A stretch of DNA of 50,232 nucleotides, from assembly GCA_000733355.1 (NCBI GenBank), contig JNVV01000078.1, positions 1 through 50,232 on the forward strand, given 5' to 3'. This document shows positions 29,590 through 42,117 of this stretch, piece after piece; position 1 is the first letter of the stretch; every line of letters starts with the position of its first letter. A model generated the notes under the pieces. It had not been told where the DNA came from. It made no database searches and saw nothing but the letters and a program-made list of their open reading frames with translations. This DNA comes from Falciphora oryzae. Taxonomy: Eukaryota; Ascomycota; Sordariomycetes; Magnaporthales; Magnaporthaceae. The translations under genes were made by a program, and so were the position numbers.

Positions 29590-31983
29590 TTAGATGATCT
29601 CTATAACCTGTAGCTCACCTGTAAACCAGTCAAAATCCACGTCTTCAAACTGTCCACCCCGAACCCGCTCCGAAAAAAGGCGCCCCTTTCGACCACCGTA
29701 ATAGGAGAACCGTCCGACCCGAGAATATGTCTTCCTCTCCGGTGTGCTCCACCGGAGGACCAGTCCCCGGCAGTGCAGCTTATCCCCGTCGACGCTCCGG
29801 GCAATCTCGACGACCAGACAGCCGGCGGCTTTCTCTTCCTCGTCGATCTCGACCTCCTCAATGTCACAGTCCATCTCGGCCATGGCATAGCAAACGATAG
29901 ACCTCCCGATGCCTAGGATCATCAACTCGTCTTTGAACGTTCCGGGGGCCCTCAGCGGCGCCTTGCTACGCACTCCGGGAACAGTACGAGCGGCCAGGAC
30001 CAGACGGCCGGAGTCCTCGCGGAGCAAGCCGTAGGGTGCCGTTTCGTCTGCAGGCTGCGTTTCGCAGCTCAGAATCTCGGCAACGCATTCGGACGGCCTA
30101 CAGGCCTGGCCGAAGCCGACGGGTCCGTTCACCGAGAGCCATGACCACGAAGGACCTTGGTAGACTGTCGGCCGAGGCAGGTTTTTGGGATGAAAGTTGC
30201 GGTGTTGGATCTTCCATAGCAGCCCAGAATGGAAGCACGACTTCCAAAGACCGGCGAGGTACTGGTCCCCGGATATTCTGGCAAAGATCTGCGCGATTCC
30301 GGAAAGACCAACGGCGCGGTCCGACGAGATGGTCAAGTTTCGCTCCGTAAACGTTTCGCAGATCTTCTCCCAATGCTCCATGGCCTTGCTGTACTCCCTG
30401 AACTTGCTGTCCCTTGGTCGACCGTAGAAATCGAGTGTGGACTTGACAGTGCGAATGTTCTCGAGATCCAAGGCTTCCGTCCTTCGCTTGCTGCCATACT
30501 TCACGTCCCTCCGCCAGCCGTCCGTAACATCTTTGAGGGAGGAGCCCGAAGATCTCGTTGCAGGGCACAGCCACCTTGTCTGCTGGGAGCCAAACTCGAC
30601 GATCCTGGAGGACAATAATCGCTCCTGAAGAGTCCAGCCCCTTTCGTCGATGGGATCGGCCGATTCGATCGCTGACTCACCGGGCTTTGCGAGGGTAATG
30701 TTGCCTATTTCGCCATCAGGGCACCGAAAGGGCACAGTGGCGGCTTCTCTAGGCCCAGGAAACCTTTCTCCCAGGAATCCCTCCGTGGCTGCAGACGCCC
30801 GGGCTGCCGCAATCGTGACCGTGGCGCCGCCATAAATGGACGGCATCTTGGCAATCTCGGCTGGCTTGTCGTTGGAGTCGTCTTGGATGATACAGAGTGC
30901 ATCTACCCAAAGGTGCTCAAGTCCCATCGCCTGGCAGACGATTGCTGCATCCCTGATTGTTGCTGGCTGCTTCTCGGCTGGAATAGCCGTTCCATACGAG
31001 TCGACGTTGGAGCTGAGGCATTTCGTGGGCTGTTCGCCGCCCTAGCAGCAGCTAAGCGCGGCATACGGAGCACGCCTACTTCTTCGGTCCGACGGAGCCT
31101 CAAGCTGAGATTGTCCGATGTGCCCCCAACTTCGATGAGCCGCGCGGGCATTGCTCCTAGCACGCTCCCGCACTCATGGTGTTTCTGGCAGTCATGCAGC
31201 CATGAAGAGATTTTCGCTAGACTTGTGCTCGAGCCTGGAAAACTGTTGATGAGCCGGTTTGAGACCGCGCTTGAGGAGGGATCTTCTGGTTGTGCGAAAG
31301 CTTGAACCCCGTTTCTCGTTCAGTAGACGATTTTTTGGCTGACAGGATCCCACAAGCCGAAGAACTCAATGAACTCGATGTCGAGCGGGTTTCTAGTACC
31401 TTGATACGTCGACGCCCACAGGCGGCATGGGCCTAAGGAGTCTCTTATGTCGGGAAGAATGGCTTGAAGTGTGTTTCCGGGGCACGGCTCCCCCAGCAAC
31501 GCATCGATCCAAAGCGACGAGTCTCTGAAGGCCCACCCCAGTGCGTTGTTTGGGTCGTCGATGACCATATATTTTCGAGCGTTGTCGTGAATTGTCTCCC
31601 GTGAGATCCACTCGTCGTCCACGATCCACTTGAACAGGAGGCAGCCAGCCGCTGTGCCCGTGCAAAACTCGCGGAACGTGACACCGAACAATGCGCCTCG
31701 CTCGGCCATGTTCTCCTTGTCCCCTTGAGAAGCTTCCTCTGGAGGCATCTTCCCCAAGGTTGCGCTCTCTAGCCGCTCCTCCAAATCGAGAAGTGCCTTT
31801 GTCCATCCCTTGAATTCCATCGCGGAGATCGAAAACGACCCTCTTGCACCAATCGCACGAATGCGGTTGGAACTGCGCGCCGTCGTCCATTTCGAAAGAA
31901 ATCAGGGCAGACAGTGTCGGCTGGTAGAGAGTCAGCGATCTTGATGAAGAAAGCGAGAAGGTGGACGCGACCAAGGCATGCAC
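29590..31983 (-). pseudogene. HET-domain (heterokaryon incompatibility) protein, broken by several lesions
   Basis: The N-terminal region is in frame pieces from 31983, with a Cys pair (SCDWCKRVVFDLR) and then GWTKALLDLEERLESATL and FKWIVDDEWISRETI. The HET core follows: WLHDCQKHHECGSVLG, PARLIEVG, YAALSCC-stop-G, then LEHLWVDALCIIQDD and GATVTIAAARA. The C-terminal half has ERGWTLQERLLSSRIVEFG and GPSWSWLSVNGPV and ends at 29590. Lesions: a frameshift near 31800; TGA at 31322-31320, after which the same frame continues (CGA to TGA would explain it); a frameshift near 31067; and TAG near 31045 in place of the invariant Trp of the LSYCWG-type motif. The last 445 residues are open. HET proteins trigger incompatibility cell death after non-self recognition; this one should not be made full length. 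Confidence 0.82.
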
Positions 31984-33550
31984 ACAATGTGCCTGTCCGG
32001 CCTACCAATATAACCGACCGTCGAATGCGCTAGCGACAGAGCCTCAAGTTCTGGTGGGTGATAATCGCCCGCCTCGAACCAAAGAAATAGCCCCCGTCTG
32101 CGGAACGGAGCACCTGCCGCTGCAGCTGCATCGCCTATTGGGCCGCTCCCAGCCCCCTGGGCTCAGCTGCCCCGCCCACGTCAGACAGCGTAGGATCGGC
32201 TGACAACTCAGCTGCACGCAGGTGTGGGGTTTCGACGGAAGCAAAAGGAGTCCCTTGTTCCAGCCCAGGTTTCCCCTTGCCACTGTCACTAGGATTGTGG
32301 CTGCCGTCAACAGGAAAATCTCGTGCGACTCGGCTTGCACGGTCGTGCAGTTCATGCATTGTTGCGAGAACAAAATGAATGCGTTGAATGTTTCGTCTCT
32401 CGGGCTGCCAGGAAGGACGTAAATGATGCGCGAACCGCGAAAAGAATCAATTTGGCTGCGGCCCTGGTGCGAGCGATGATCCTACTTGGTAAACACGTGG
32501 TCGTGCGGGGTCTCCCCGGCCCCACCGTCCCGTCGGCGCGGTCGCGATTTGAAGTCAATGCGTAGCTGAAACCCAGCACTCCATTTGGCAAGAATGACAA
32601 GGACGGTCAATCGATACCCGATTCGGCAGCGCAGCTTGTGACAGATGAATTTGTGTTTCCGAATGATTGCATGTGCACCACGATCGTCTCTGACAAATAG
32701 CCAGGCGAAGAGCTTGCTCCGTGCGCGATCGCTAACAATTTCCGTGCAGGCGGGTGACATGAGCGTGCAACCCCGCCGATCCGAGACCCGGCCTCGCATG
32801 GCAGCGGGGCAAGCAAGAAACCTCAATCCGACATCAACGCTGCCTTTGCCGTGCTTGTCGATCCGTCTCCTCCTGGCATGCGCGCACACTTTGGGCTCGC
32901 GGGCTGAAATACCTGCTGTGATGTCACCCCGCGACACCCTGCGGCGGCTCAACCGACGGCCAACTGCGCGCCGTCTGCGCCTTCTCAGAACCCGACTCTC
33001 TGGCCTGCCGCGCGCAACAAACAACGGGGGCGCCCAGTGCACAAGCGGGCCCCTCCCCCCCCGGGCCTGTAGCTCACTCTCCCAGATGCCATGGCTTTCA
33101 CCCGTGTGCGGGAGCGTCCCTGCAAATGCTGTGGCCCAGATTAAACCATCTACCTCTAACAGTTGAATTGCCCTTGGCGTAGGTCCTTCTTTCGCAACAT
33201 CACACGACTCACAGATTACCTATAAACTCCAGATTGAGTGAGGCGGTAGGGTTGATCGTGGGTGCCGGTGTCGCTGAGCCCTGATAGGCATGGGGTAACT
33301 CCTGCAATCTTAGCGATATGGGCAGGCGGCATGGCTTCTGAACCCAGTATTAGGATGGTGACTCCTACTTGGGCAAATTGCGCAAAGGAAGGGAAGTCGG
33401 TCTAGTATTTAAAAACAGAGATCCATTGGCAAGTCGCGAAAATTGTACTGTCCAAACGTCTTTCCATGGCCGATGCCTGGTCCCCACGCTCGGATCCGGA
33501 TCGTAGGCCAAGAAACCAAAGTTTCCCTAATCTTCGACTATGGAGAACGA
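31984..33550. other. Gene-poor stretch, nothing recognised
   Basis: About 1.6 kb. The overlapping frames at 32482-33042 (minus) and 32645-33166 (plus) are mutually exclusive and have Arg/Pro-rich composition with no domain. It may be promoter DNA of the original HET gene plus repeats. Confidence 0.35.
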
Positions 33551-33999
33551 TCAGTTCTGCCGCTTTTCAAAAGGCTCGGTGAGTTGAAGAGCCCGAAGCA
33601 CAGATTGGACCTGGCCAAACTGGTTTCCAGAATCCACCCAGACAGCCCCTATCAATGCTTCGACTGTCGACGCAAGAGTCACCCGCGGGACTTCCCCTCC
33701 TTGGCACGGATTTTTAGTGACGCTCTGGTCCAGGCCGAGTCGCGCCCCGAGAGCTGCTAGTGAATCGTTTGCCCCCGCGACGCTCAGCACAAGAGTGCTT
33801 TGCCCTATTATCCGTTAGCCCGTAAATTACGTTCGAAGCCATGCTCTTGAACTTAGTTACCTGTTCCTATCCCCTTTATATACGATCGGTGTGCAACATC
33901 CAGGCGAATAAGGGCGTCACCGATTAAAGCAAGAGACTTGTTTAGCAGCTTGCGGTCGGCAAACCGGTATTTGATGATATTCTCTATGTTGGCTGCCAT
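33551..33999 (-). CDS. Small RNase III-like domain protein
   Basis: The start at 33999 gives MAANIENIIKYRFADRKLL. Exon 1 is 33999-33861, the 56-bp intron 33860-33805 has gtaact, gctaac and tag, and exon 2 is 33804-33551. The phases join (G split 1+2), giving 130 residues. RNase III features are LALIGDALIRL (signature region), NDSLAALGARLGLDQSVTKN and STVEALIGAVWVDSG. Compared with related small fungal RNase III-like proteins it appears to lack about 25 residues before the signature. Of the four catalytic acids, the signature Asp (GDA) and the late Glu (VEAL) are present. The signature Glu is Ala and the late Asp is Ser, so cleavage activity is doubtful. Function in these fungi is unknown. Confidence 0.68.
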
Positions 34000-35294
34000 T
34001 GAAGTTTACCGGTCTACCCATTTCAAAAAATCGCAAACTCGGAATTGGTGACATTATGTAGGTAGAATGGACGTTCTCACATGCTTTCAAGACCCCGCTG
34101 TCACGCCATGTGGGGGGTCTCCCAGGCGCACGGGCCTGGCAGCCGATTAGATAAGCCCCTCCTAGGCAGATAGAGTGCACGGCACGCGCCCAGGCCTCCG
34201 GCCTCGATTTCTTCCCAATACATCTCTCTTTTGGCCACCTTTTGCAGCCGCCCCAGCCGCCGTGACACCCGCCGAGGAAATTCAGGGTGGCCTCCTTCCC
34301 TTGTTCGGCATAGTGCTGATGCGATATATTGACATCTATATAACACCTATGACGTGTACTTACGTTTTCCGGATCACAGGACGGGCTTTCATCGACGATC
34401 CGGAACGGTCTACGCCCGGTGGCAGCCGCCTGTCACCGATTGGCCGAGCGGGGATCGATCTTTTCGCGGGGTGCTAAACACTACAAATCCGCTTTAAAAG
34501 CTGAAAGTTGAAAGCCAAGAGCTAAAGCCTCGCTGTGGTTTTGTCCGGGGTTGGGGTACCGGTGCCGCCAAGTTCATTTTGCCCAATCAGCTCGCCGTTC
34601 CGCCGGTGGCTGGAGGCGGAGACCTTCTCACCCGAAGGAGCTGACCGGCCGGGCATCGGTTGGAGCAGCAGCACCGTCCCGGCCCGGATCAGGTGGTCGT
34701 GTCCTCGCTGCTATGTCGCGCAAGCCCTTCACAGACGGGTCTGATGCAACAACACGAGGCGTCGTTAGAGACATCACCACCCTAAAGGGTCATAGCCATC
34801 CCACCCAAAATGCTTGCTGACAAAACTGAGCCCTACCATTCCATTTAAACGTTTTTTTTTTTTTCCTCGTCCCACCCCCGAAGGTTTTCGGGTTGCTTCA
34901 GGAGCCCCCTGCGCCTGCCGCCGTTGGCGTCCAGTCGGCACCGCCGCGGCCTGTCGCCCGGCAAGTCCCACTGGGGGGCCGGCTAAGGGCGCCAAACTTG
35001 GACGGGGCATCGGCCTACGCGGCGAAGCTGCCGGTGCCGACTCTGGGCATGGCTTACCGTCCAAATGGCCCCGGCCGGTGGCCGGCAGCTTGCCGGGCCG
35101 CGCGTCCGACCAGAGCGTCTGCTTTCAAGCGGAAACGGACACCCGGCGGCGGGGGTCCGTCGGTATGCCGGGCAACGATGGGGTGGACGAGAGTAGGGCG
35201 GCCGGAATGCTGCCACCGTGGCAGCAGCAGAGGCTGGAAGGCAGTTCGTACGCAGCCTGTGCGGTAGTGTGGAGCTGCTGGCGGTGGTCCGGTG
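34000..35294. other. Repeat-containing stretch, no gene called
   Basis: It includes copy B of a dispersed repeat (34225-34270), a T12 run at about 34853-34864, and a GC-rich Ala/Pro/Gly-coding stretch at 34890-35290. All frames of that stretch look equally biased. It could be a relic of a retrotransposon gag-like part, but I cannot show it. Confidence 0.3.
34225..34270. repeat. Dispersed repeat, copy B
   Basis: TCTCTTTTGGCCACCTTTTG plus flanking bases match 23930-23975. This copy is richer in C. The parent element is not identified. Confidence 0.55.
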
Positions 35295-38245
35295 CTACTG
35301 CCTGCGCCGCAGGACGAATTCCTTCTGTTGATATTGCTGGCCCTGCTGCTGCTCGTCCTCCTCGTCCTCCTGTTGCTGCCTCCGTTTGACCAAATGTCGG
35401 TCACGGCCCATCGCCAGCGCGGTCTGCATTACCTCCAATGGATTTGTCGACGTTATTAACCTCCACATCAGAGTCGCTTCCTCGTCAGAGCTGTCCTCCT
35501 CGCGAGGGCAATCCTCCGTCTCATAGTTGTCCTCGTCGTTTGCCTTCCATTTTGAAGTCAACCATAAGGGTAATAATATCAGCGCGATGTCTGTGAGAAC
35601 CGTACAGGCGTCATCACGTTTCCGCATGTTCGTGAAACCATGGGTACAAACATCTGGGGGTAGGGCCTGTACGACGCTTGCCAAAAACTGGAAATTCTTT
35701 TCTTTAAAAACCAGCCGCATTCACTGAAGGGCTTCATCATCCCGTTCGCCACGAGTGGCAGGCATGACGCGTCGGTGCCGTTGCCAAGGCCCTTCTTGAG
35801 GAGCCGTAGGTCAAAATTGGTGGACACCCAGCCATTCCCCTCCTCCAGCCTCCGGTAGGTTGCCAACTCGGTCTGGACGGCGGCCCAAAGTCTGCTGAGC
35901 CCTGGGTTGTGGCAGTAAGCGTTCCTGAGTCGCACGAGTTTGAACCCGTCATATGAATGCTGGCACCGGAGTCCTGGGGAGTCTTGAATCGGCTAACGAC
36001 TTAAGCGACAGGCCGCCGCGAAGTCAATTATCCGCACAAAGACACCCCAGCCTAGCTGAGCATCGTGGCTCCACGTAATCCTTACACCGGAAGCCAGCTC
36101 ATGAGCGAGGCCTAAAGGAATTGTGGCGGCATGCTTGCACCCTTCGTCTGCCGGTGGGCCCCCGATGGGAACCAGGAGCGAAGCTGACAGGACGGCTGTC
36201 TCCAGGGGGTTGGCGCCCTGAACAAGCATGCAGACGAGAACTGCCATTGCACCGAAAAGAGTTTCCCCTGGTGCTCCTTGGGACGCAAGATAGTATGCTA
36301 CTAGAACCAGGGTGTGCAATGGCTTCGGAGTAAGATGTTTTGCGCAGGAGCCGCAGCTCCGGATAAAGACTCCAGAGGGCGTGTTGATGTCGGGGCTCAA
36401 GGGCCGGGAAAAGAGGGCTATTATCGAATGGCATACGGCCTGGGCAGATGTGTGACAAAACGGGTGCTTCCAGGAAAAGGGGACAGAGGTCCGCCCAGAT
36501 GCGAAGGCTCGACAGGTGCAAGGCGAATCCAGATCCCATCTTCCACACGGGTCCACCCCTTCTCCTGGAAACCTTCCCGATTTGCCGAGGGTGTCACAGA
36601 CAATAGCTGGACTGACAGAGCTGTGTGACCGAAGGATGGTGATCATCAGCGTATCAAGGACTGTATGGCCGAGGTCGTTGCGGTAGTGTGTACGGGCGGA
36701 TACCTCCTCCCTTAATATACACATAAGCTCCTCCATGACCAGACAGCAGCTGGAGGCCCTCCGGAGGTGAGCTGCCGCAAGATGGAAGGGATAGAGTTGG
36801 CCCACCACCAGCCGAACGCACCCGAGATAGTTGTAATTGCCAGACATGATTCTGAGGGCGAGGGCCTCCGCTCCAAGCTCATTTTCAGATCGCTCAAGAG
36901 CCTCGGAGACAACTGGCGAGGACATTGGCAATGTTGTCGCGACTTGGGTGAATCGACCGGAAGAGGTGCCTTTTCGAAGGACTTCAGTCAGGCTTTCCTT
37001 GTTGGGGGTCGTCCAATGTCTCCATGTGGTCTCATCCTGGATGTCCAGCTCTTCTGTTGTCGTTGATGCCCGTGGCGGCGGGCTTGACCCTTCGGTAGAA
37101 CTGACGACGTTGGCGCGATGAATGGACCACCTGCATAGCATAATTGGTGGTGTGGGATCCTCGGGGTCGGCGTGAGGAGGCGTCTCGTCATTAGTGGTGG
37201 CTCCCAAGGAGTAGGGATGGTTCGATGTGCTGGCTGGTTGAGGCCCAAGGCTTCTCGCGGCGATGAGTTTAGCGTCCCACCTCAGCGGCCCCCCGCCCCA
37301 GTATTTTGCTGACATGAAGCCGAAGAGGAACAGGTCGTGGAACCAAATACTGGCGGTCCTGTTGTCGAGGTCAGGTCACGCCATTGAAGGTAGCGTCAAC
37401 TTCGTATCGGGGAAGGGATGTTCTCACTTTTGTTGTTCGGGGTGCAGGCTTCTCAGAAGCTCGCCCTGGCGCCCCTGGAAAAAGTGCCCCACCTGGTCAA
37501 GGGCGGCTCTCTCCCGCACCATCTGCGCTGTTGGTGAAGGGGCGGTTATGGGGCCGGCTGGGGACACGGCGCCGGCAGGGCTGAGGATCGTGAAGAAGGG
37601 AGAGGCGGCGGCATCGGACCCGGACGGCGACTGATAGTCAAAAGGGCGCTGTTGGGCGGTGATGAGCGCAGCGTGTGGGAAGTTCCACTTTATGATGCTA
37701 TGTGTGTTGTTAGTCGGGCTTGAGTAGCTGGCGGGACGGGGCAAAGGACACTTACAAGCCGGGGGAGAGGTAGGTAACAATGCCAACTCCTGCTTGTTCT
37801 CTTTGCTGATGTGCCTCCGCAGTTGAGCTTTGTCGTGTGCGGTCATCTTTTGCTCAATGCCTCCCGGGCGACGCACGATATTGGAAGTGCTCGCATTGGC
37901 AGGGTTTATGGCGAAGTCCTTGATGATTTTTTTTGCTTTTCTTTAGCCTTCAAACTTCTACGAATACCCCACTGCTTCAACCGATACCGATAGTGGGCTT
38001 GCCTAGAGGATTCGGGTGGGTGGTTAATGGGAAGGTTAAAAATGCGGCGCAAAATGCACTCGTCGATGCCGTTGGAAGTTCAACTGACTGTGCATTAAAG
38101 CCGTACTCTGTCTTCACGTGGTCAGCAATCTTGGAAAGTGACATCTTCTGCTCGATGAAAGCTTGACGATGGCGTCTTTGAGGAGCGGCCATCGTTTATC
38201 GTGAGGGATCGAGCGATCCATACTGGGATGAAGCTGAGTCGTCAT
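35295..38245 (-). pseudogene. Clr5-domain / ankyrin-type fungal protein, frameshifted
   Basis: The start is at 38245. A Clr5 DNA-binding-like domain is present: RWPLLKDAIVK, then in the next frame IEQKMSLSKIADHVKTEYGF. An intron near 38095-38000 (ctctag end) leads to HYRYRLKQWGIRRSLKAKEK, then KMTAHDKAQLRRHISKE near 37850. An intron near 37755-37695 has gtaagt and ctaac. The body at 37315-35993 has blocks seen in this family: YPFHLAAAHLRRA, LGHTVLDTLM, CGRWDLDSPC, PFSWKHPFCHTSAQAVCHSI and LHTLVLVAYYLAS. The C-terminal part (NAYCHNPGLSRLWAAVQTEL, then FDLRLLKKGL) continues in other frames to a Gln-rich tail at 35295. Frameshifts lie at a T run near 38165, an A8 run near 37930, near 35990 and near 35710. 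At least two are one-base homopolymer changes, so the gene may be intact in the living genome. Function is unknown. Confidence 0.65.
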
Positions 38246-41200
38246 TGCCAATTTGCTAGCGGCTCGGAGTGGTTGTTTTTGTGTGTGCAGGCTGGGGTTG
38301 TAAAAGCAGAGAAAAATAAAGGCAATAACCGTGTAGGTTGCGGGATCTTGGCCGAACAAGGGAGCTTGTAATTGAGGTTGGGGTCAATCGGAGGAGGCAA
38401 GGTTTGGGGTTGAGGGAAGAATTATATCCCTCCAGGCCTGGGCGGTCTGCTGGTTCGATGCGTCAGCCTCTTGTACCTTTCTTTTGATCTCGGTATCTCG
38501 AAGTAGCAGCAGGAGCTCACGCGGCTGTGAATAATGACTCAAGCGTGAACCTAATTTTCAGGCGTCCACTCTGTGGTGCAGGCACCGCCACTAGCGCATG
38601 CACCCATTGGAACTTGAGCTCCATCCTGGCCGCAGTAGCGGTCGCGGTGGTGGCAGGCCCCATAGTGGAAGGCCCAGCTCTCCGCGGCATGGTCAACGAC
38701 GTCCGCCGCCGCCTTCCCTACTGCCGTCTGACTAGAAGGCCGCTTGGGACCACCGCGTCGCCCCTGTAACCATATATATATATATATATACTTTCAAGTG
38801 AGCGCATCCCCTTTCTCGCGTTCAGCTAGGGTTATAAGGCTGACACAACCGCCAGTCAAATTTTCCTTTCCACAAGACGGCGTCCAGGCACGCTAGCGTT
38901 GGGTCTTGACCTAGGCCTACCTCGACTCGTTGAATAGGAAGAGAACCAGTGAGCACCGCTGGTATCTCGCCGTCTAAGAGAACTACGGCGATCGAAGAGT
39001 ACTGGGCCAGGGAGTGATAAATGCCGCCTTGTCCTCATGCCCCTCCGTCATACCCATGCAGAAAAACTCGTCGGTGACATTCCCTAAATCATCACAACAA
39101 CGGCCAGCCCCAGCTTTAGCGCCGCCAGCGCCGCCACCAATAAGAGAACTGCGGTAGGGATTAAGGAGCACAAACAGGAGGAGCAAAAACAAGAGGACAA
39201 AAATCAACACTGGCGGATGGACACGATCCGCTTGCCCACTGTTTCGAAGGGGTCGCTACCGGCTTCAGCCCACGCGACACGATCGATCTGGCAATCCATG
39301 GAGTGGCCGTTGCGGCCGATGGCATGTTCACAAAATTCCACAGCGTAAACCCCGACGACCGCGGAAGCGCAGCTGTCAGCCCCGAGGACGTTAACTTCTA
39401 ACTCCTGCCTCGAAGCTTTGGGGCCGCTGGTTGCGGATGGGTACATCTCAGTGGGCAGCAATTTCGTGTGAGACCTGAGCGCCTTTCGGCCACGCCTCGG
39501 TCTGGCAGCGGCGGCTGTTTATGGAAGCTGAAAGCTATCCCCCAAGCCGGAGTTGCGTGGGGCGGCATGGGCTGCCCATGTTCCCCAAGAGCCGTTCGTT
39601 CAAAGCACAAGGCACACTCCTCAAGCTACAGACAGCCGGAAAGAGGACACACCCCTCCAGACGCACTTGCGACTAGCCGCACGAAATGCCAGAATCTCGA
39701 AGTGCCGAGCCGGAATGATGGGAATAAACGCATAATAAAAGGCTCTCAAACATCCTCGATAACAACGAGAACCGGCTTCACCGCACTGCCGCCACCCAGG
39801 TTTTCACATTCGTCCTTCACGCCGTCCGCTTAGCGCCATATCCGCTGTCCTGGCACGACGTAGCCGCCAACGCCATCATTTGGACCCTGGAATACGACGT
39901 GTTGCTGAGCAATATTCCCGCATCGGCCCGCAGAGACAAACAGCGCGCTTCCCCTATCCTGCCCAGCCGTTGGCAAGGCCTCCAACGCCGCCCGCCTGGA
40001 CGCGTTCCTAATCAGCCCGCCCAGGGTGGATCCCGAGACGACGGCTCCTCCGCCCGACCGGTCGGCTCGTTCAGGCGGAGAGGCCGCTGCCTCCATCACG
40101 AGTTCCGGCCGGACACGAGGACAGCGCGTGGTAGAAAGCAGCAGCCAAGCAAAGCGTAGGCAATACAGGACCGGCCGTGTTGCACCAACATCTCCTCGGG
40201 CTGGCAACCCTCAAGAGCTTTTCCGCGGGGACTGGCCTGAAGGGAGACAGGCAAGCGGCCGGAGACAGTGGCACCAGTTTGTTCATCCGGCTTTTCTCCG
40301 TCCGGATTTACAGTGTGGCCTAGAACGCGTCTCCAACGAGCCACAGTGCCGGGTGTGGGGGAACGCGGTCACGCTGAATGGGCGGGTGGCGAGAGGTCCT
40401 TAGCAAGATCTCCGTTCAACTTGCCGTCTGCACTTGTCTCGTCCGGACCCTTTGTTCCTAGAAATCCACATGGTCGAGGTCAAAGCCAGCCCGGCCGCTC
40501 ACGGAGGCCAGAGGCACCTTGTAACGATTGCCGGACACTCTCCAAGTAAACACGCGGCTGTGCACGTTCACATGGTCTCCCGCGGTTACTGAAACTCTCT
40601 AACCCGTCAGTCATCAGGCGCCGAGCGGACCAAGGCTCCGAGGAGGCCGGCGAGTGGGCTCATGCACAGCGCCGTCGCCGAAGCCGCGGATCGGTTACCT
40701 CTGCTGCGCCCAGTCGTCTCCAGGCTCCCCCGGACTCTCCCTGACCCTCGCTTCTGCCGTCGCTGACTTGACGCCGCTGTCAGGTTCTGCGCCCTCTCTT
40801 CCTCCTCCTAGGAGCCTGCAGGAACGGACCGACGGAATCCGTTACTCCAGCAGCTCACCGCCCTTATCACCTTATCCCCTCCGTCCATTTTCAACTTTGC
40901 TGACCACTATCGCGGCAATCCGTGCACTTCTGGTCGCAGACGGCAGCACCGGCATCGACTTTAACCTCGCTCTAACTTCCTGCTGCATTACCGCCGGTAC
41001 GCACTGCTGGGGCGATGGATGCTTGGCTACCAAAATCGCGGATGGCCGGTTCCAGCGAGTCGACGCCCCTTGGATCGGGTTCTTTTCCATGGGCCTGGTT
41101 ACTACTTCTTTGAAGGACACGACGCGTCACGTTAGATCGAGTCCATTCCACGTTGTTCACTCCTCCTAAAAGCTCCATTTACTGATTTGTTTGCTGTACA

Positions 41201-41738
41201 CGCAGATAAATATGCTGTCGTCCCCTCGTTCTAGCATTGGCGTTTCCCTCACAAAGTCGGAGCATCAGCCCCAAGACAAGGGCAAGTTGGCCCAAGACAA
41301 AAACGAGTTCGGAGATGACGGGCTCTATGACGAGGGCTTCGACGACGACCAGGAAAACGAGGACACGCGTTCGACGAGAACAAATGGGACGAATCACCGA
41401 GGGGGCGGTTGTAGAAACGCCGCTGGGAAGGCGCCTTGCCCGGGAGTCACAGACGAACGCCAGGCTTGTCACGATACCAGTCAACATAAAATCGCGGTTT
41501 AAAGGGCCCGCTAATAGCCGACGGAGTTGATAAAAGTGCATGTGGTCGCGAGAGCTAATCCACCGAGAATAATTTTCTACGTTATAAATGTACCTGTGTA
41601 ATTGCCACACGGAACTACCACCACTTGACAAGCAAGCTTAGCAACATTCTTTTATATTCTTGGACTCTCTATTCGCCACACCTCACGTATATAAGTGAAA
41701 ACAGGCAGCAGGTGGTGGTTGGGGAGGCAATAAATTCG
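38246..41738. other. 3.5-kb stretch with only weak coding signals
   Basis: There are several open frames but no confident gene. Two are worth noting. Near 38610-38705 (plus) the frame THWNLSSILAAVAVAVVAGP looks like a membrane segment of a real protein. Near 39750-39950 (plus) the frame ATQVFTFVLHAVRLAP, PLSWHDVAANAIIW is protein-like and could be a winged-helix-type piece of a NACHT receptor. Minus frames at 38983-39461 encode a hydrophobic N-terminus and a Cys-containing stretch. None has enough context for a call. Confidence 0.3.
38772..38790. repeat. (AT)n microsatellite
   Basis: Nineteen bases of alternating A and T. Confidence 0.9.
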
Positions 41739-42117
41739 TTATTCGGAGGGTTTCGCAACAGCGGCGTGCCCATTTGCCGCGGCCCACGACAGCGGCGTCC
41801 TCCCGCCGTTATCCTTCGAATCGATATCGACCCTGCCTGTGGCGAGCAGCTGTTTAATAACGGCCTCGTGCCCATTTTCCGCGGCCCACGACAGCGGCGT
41901 CCGCCCGTACGTTTGATTTTTCAAATCGATACCGACCCTGCCTGTGGCGAGCAGCTGTTTAACAACGGCCTCGTGCCCATTTCGCGCGGCCCACGATAAC
42001 GGCGTTTGCCCGTACGTATCTTTCGAATCAATATCAACCCTGCCTGTGGCGAGCAGCTGTTTAACGACGGCCTCGTGCCCATTTCCCGCGGCCAACGATA
42101 GCGGCGTCCGCCCGTAC
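41739..42117 (-). pseudogene. Ankyrin-repeat fragment, four near-identical units
   Basis: Four ankyrin units of 34-35 residues (102-105 bp) with [22 protein letters not shown]. Conserved starts lie at 41836, 41941 and 42043. The units are nearly identical, as in C-terminal arrays of fungal NACHT-ankyrin receptors. The array ends with a stop at 41739. Upstream, at 42117, it is cut by an LTR-like sequence, and no ankyrin coding resumes on the far side. The N-terminal receptor part is absent. Confidence 0.75.

Noticed and set aside
32482..33166. Two overlapping frames of 173-186 codons on opposite strands
   Set aside because: They exclude each other and both are Arg/Pro/Ser-rich from GC content alone.
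38772..38790. TATA-box promoter
   Set aside because: It is a simple (AT)n microsatellite and no gene start follows at a sensible distance.
40654..41169. 171-codon plus-strand frame
   Set aside because: Ser/Pro/Leu-rich with no recognised motif or splice structure; probably non-coding.
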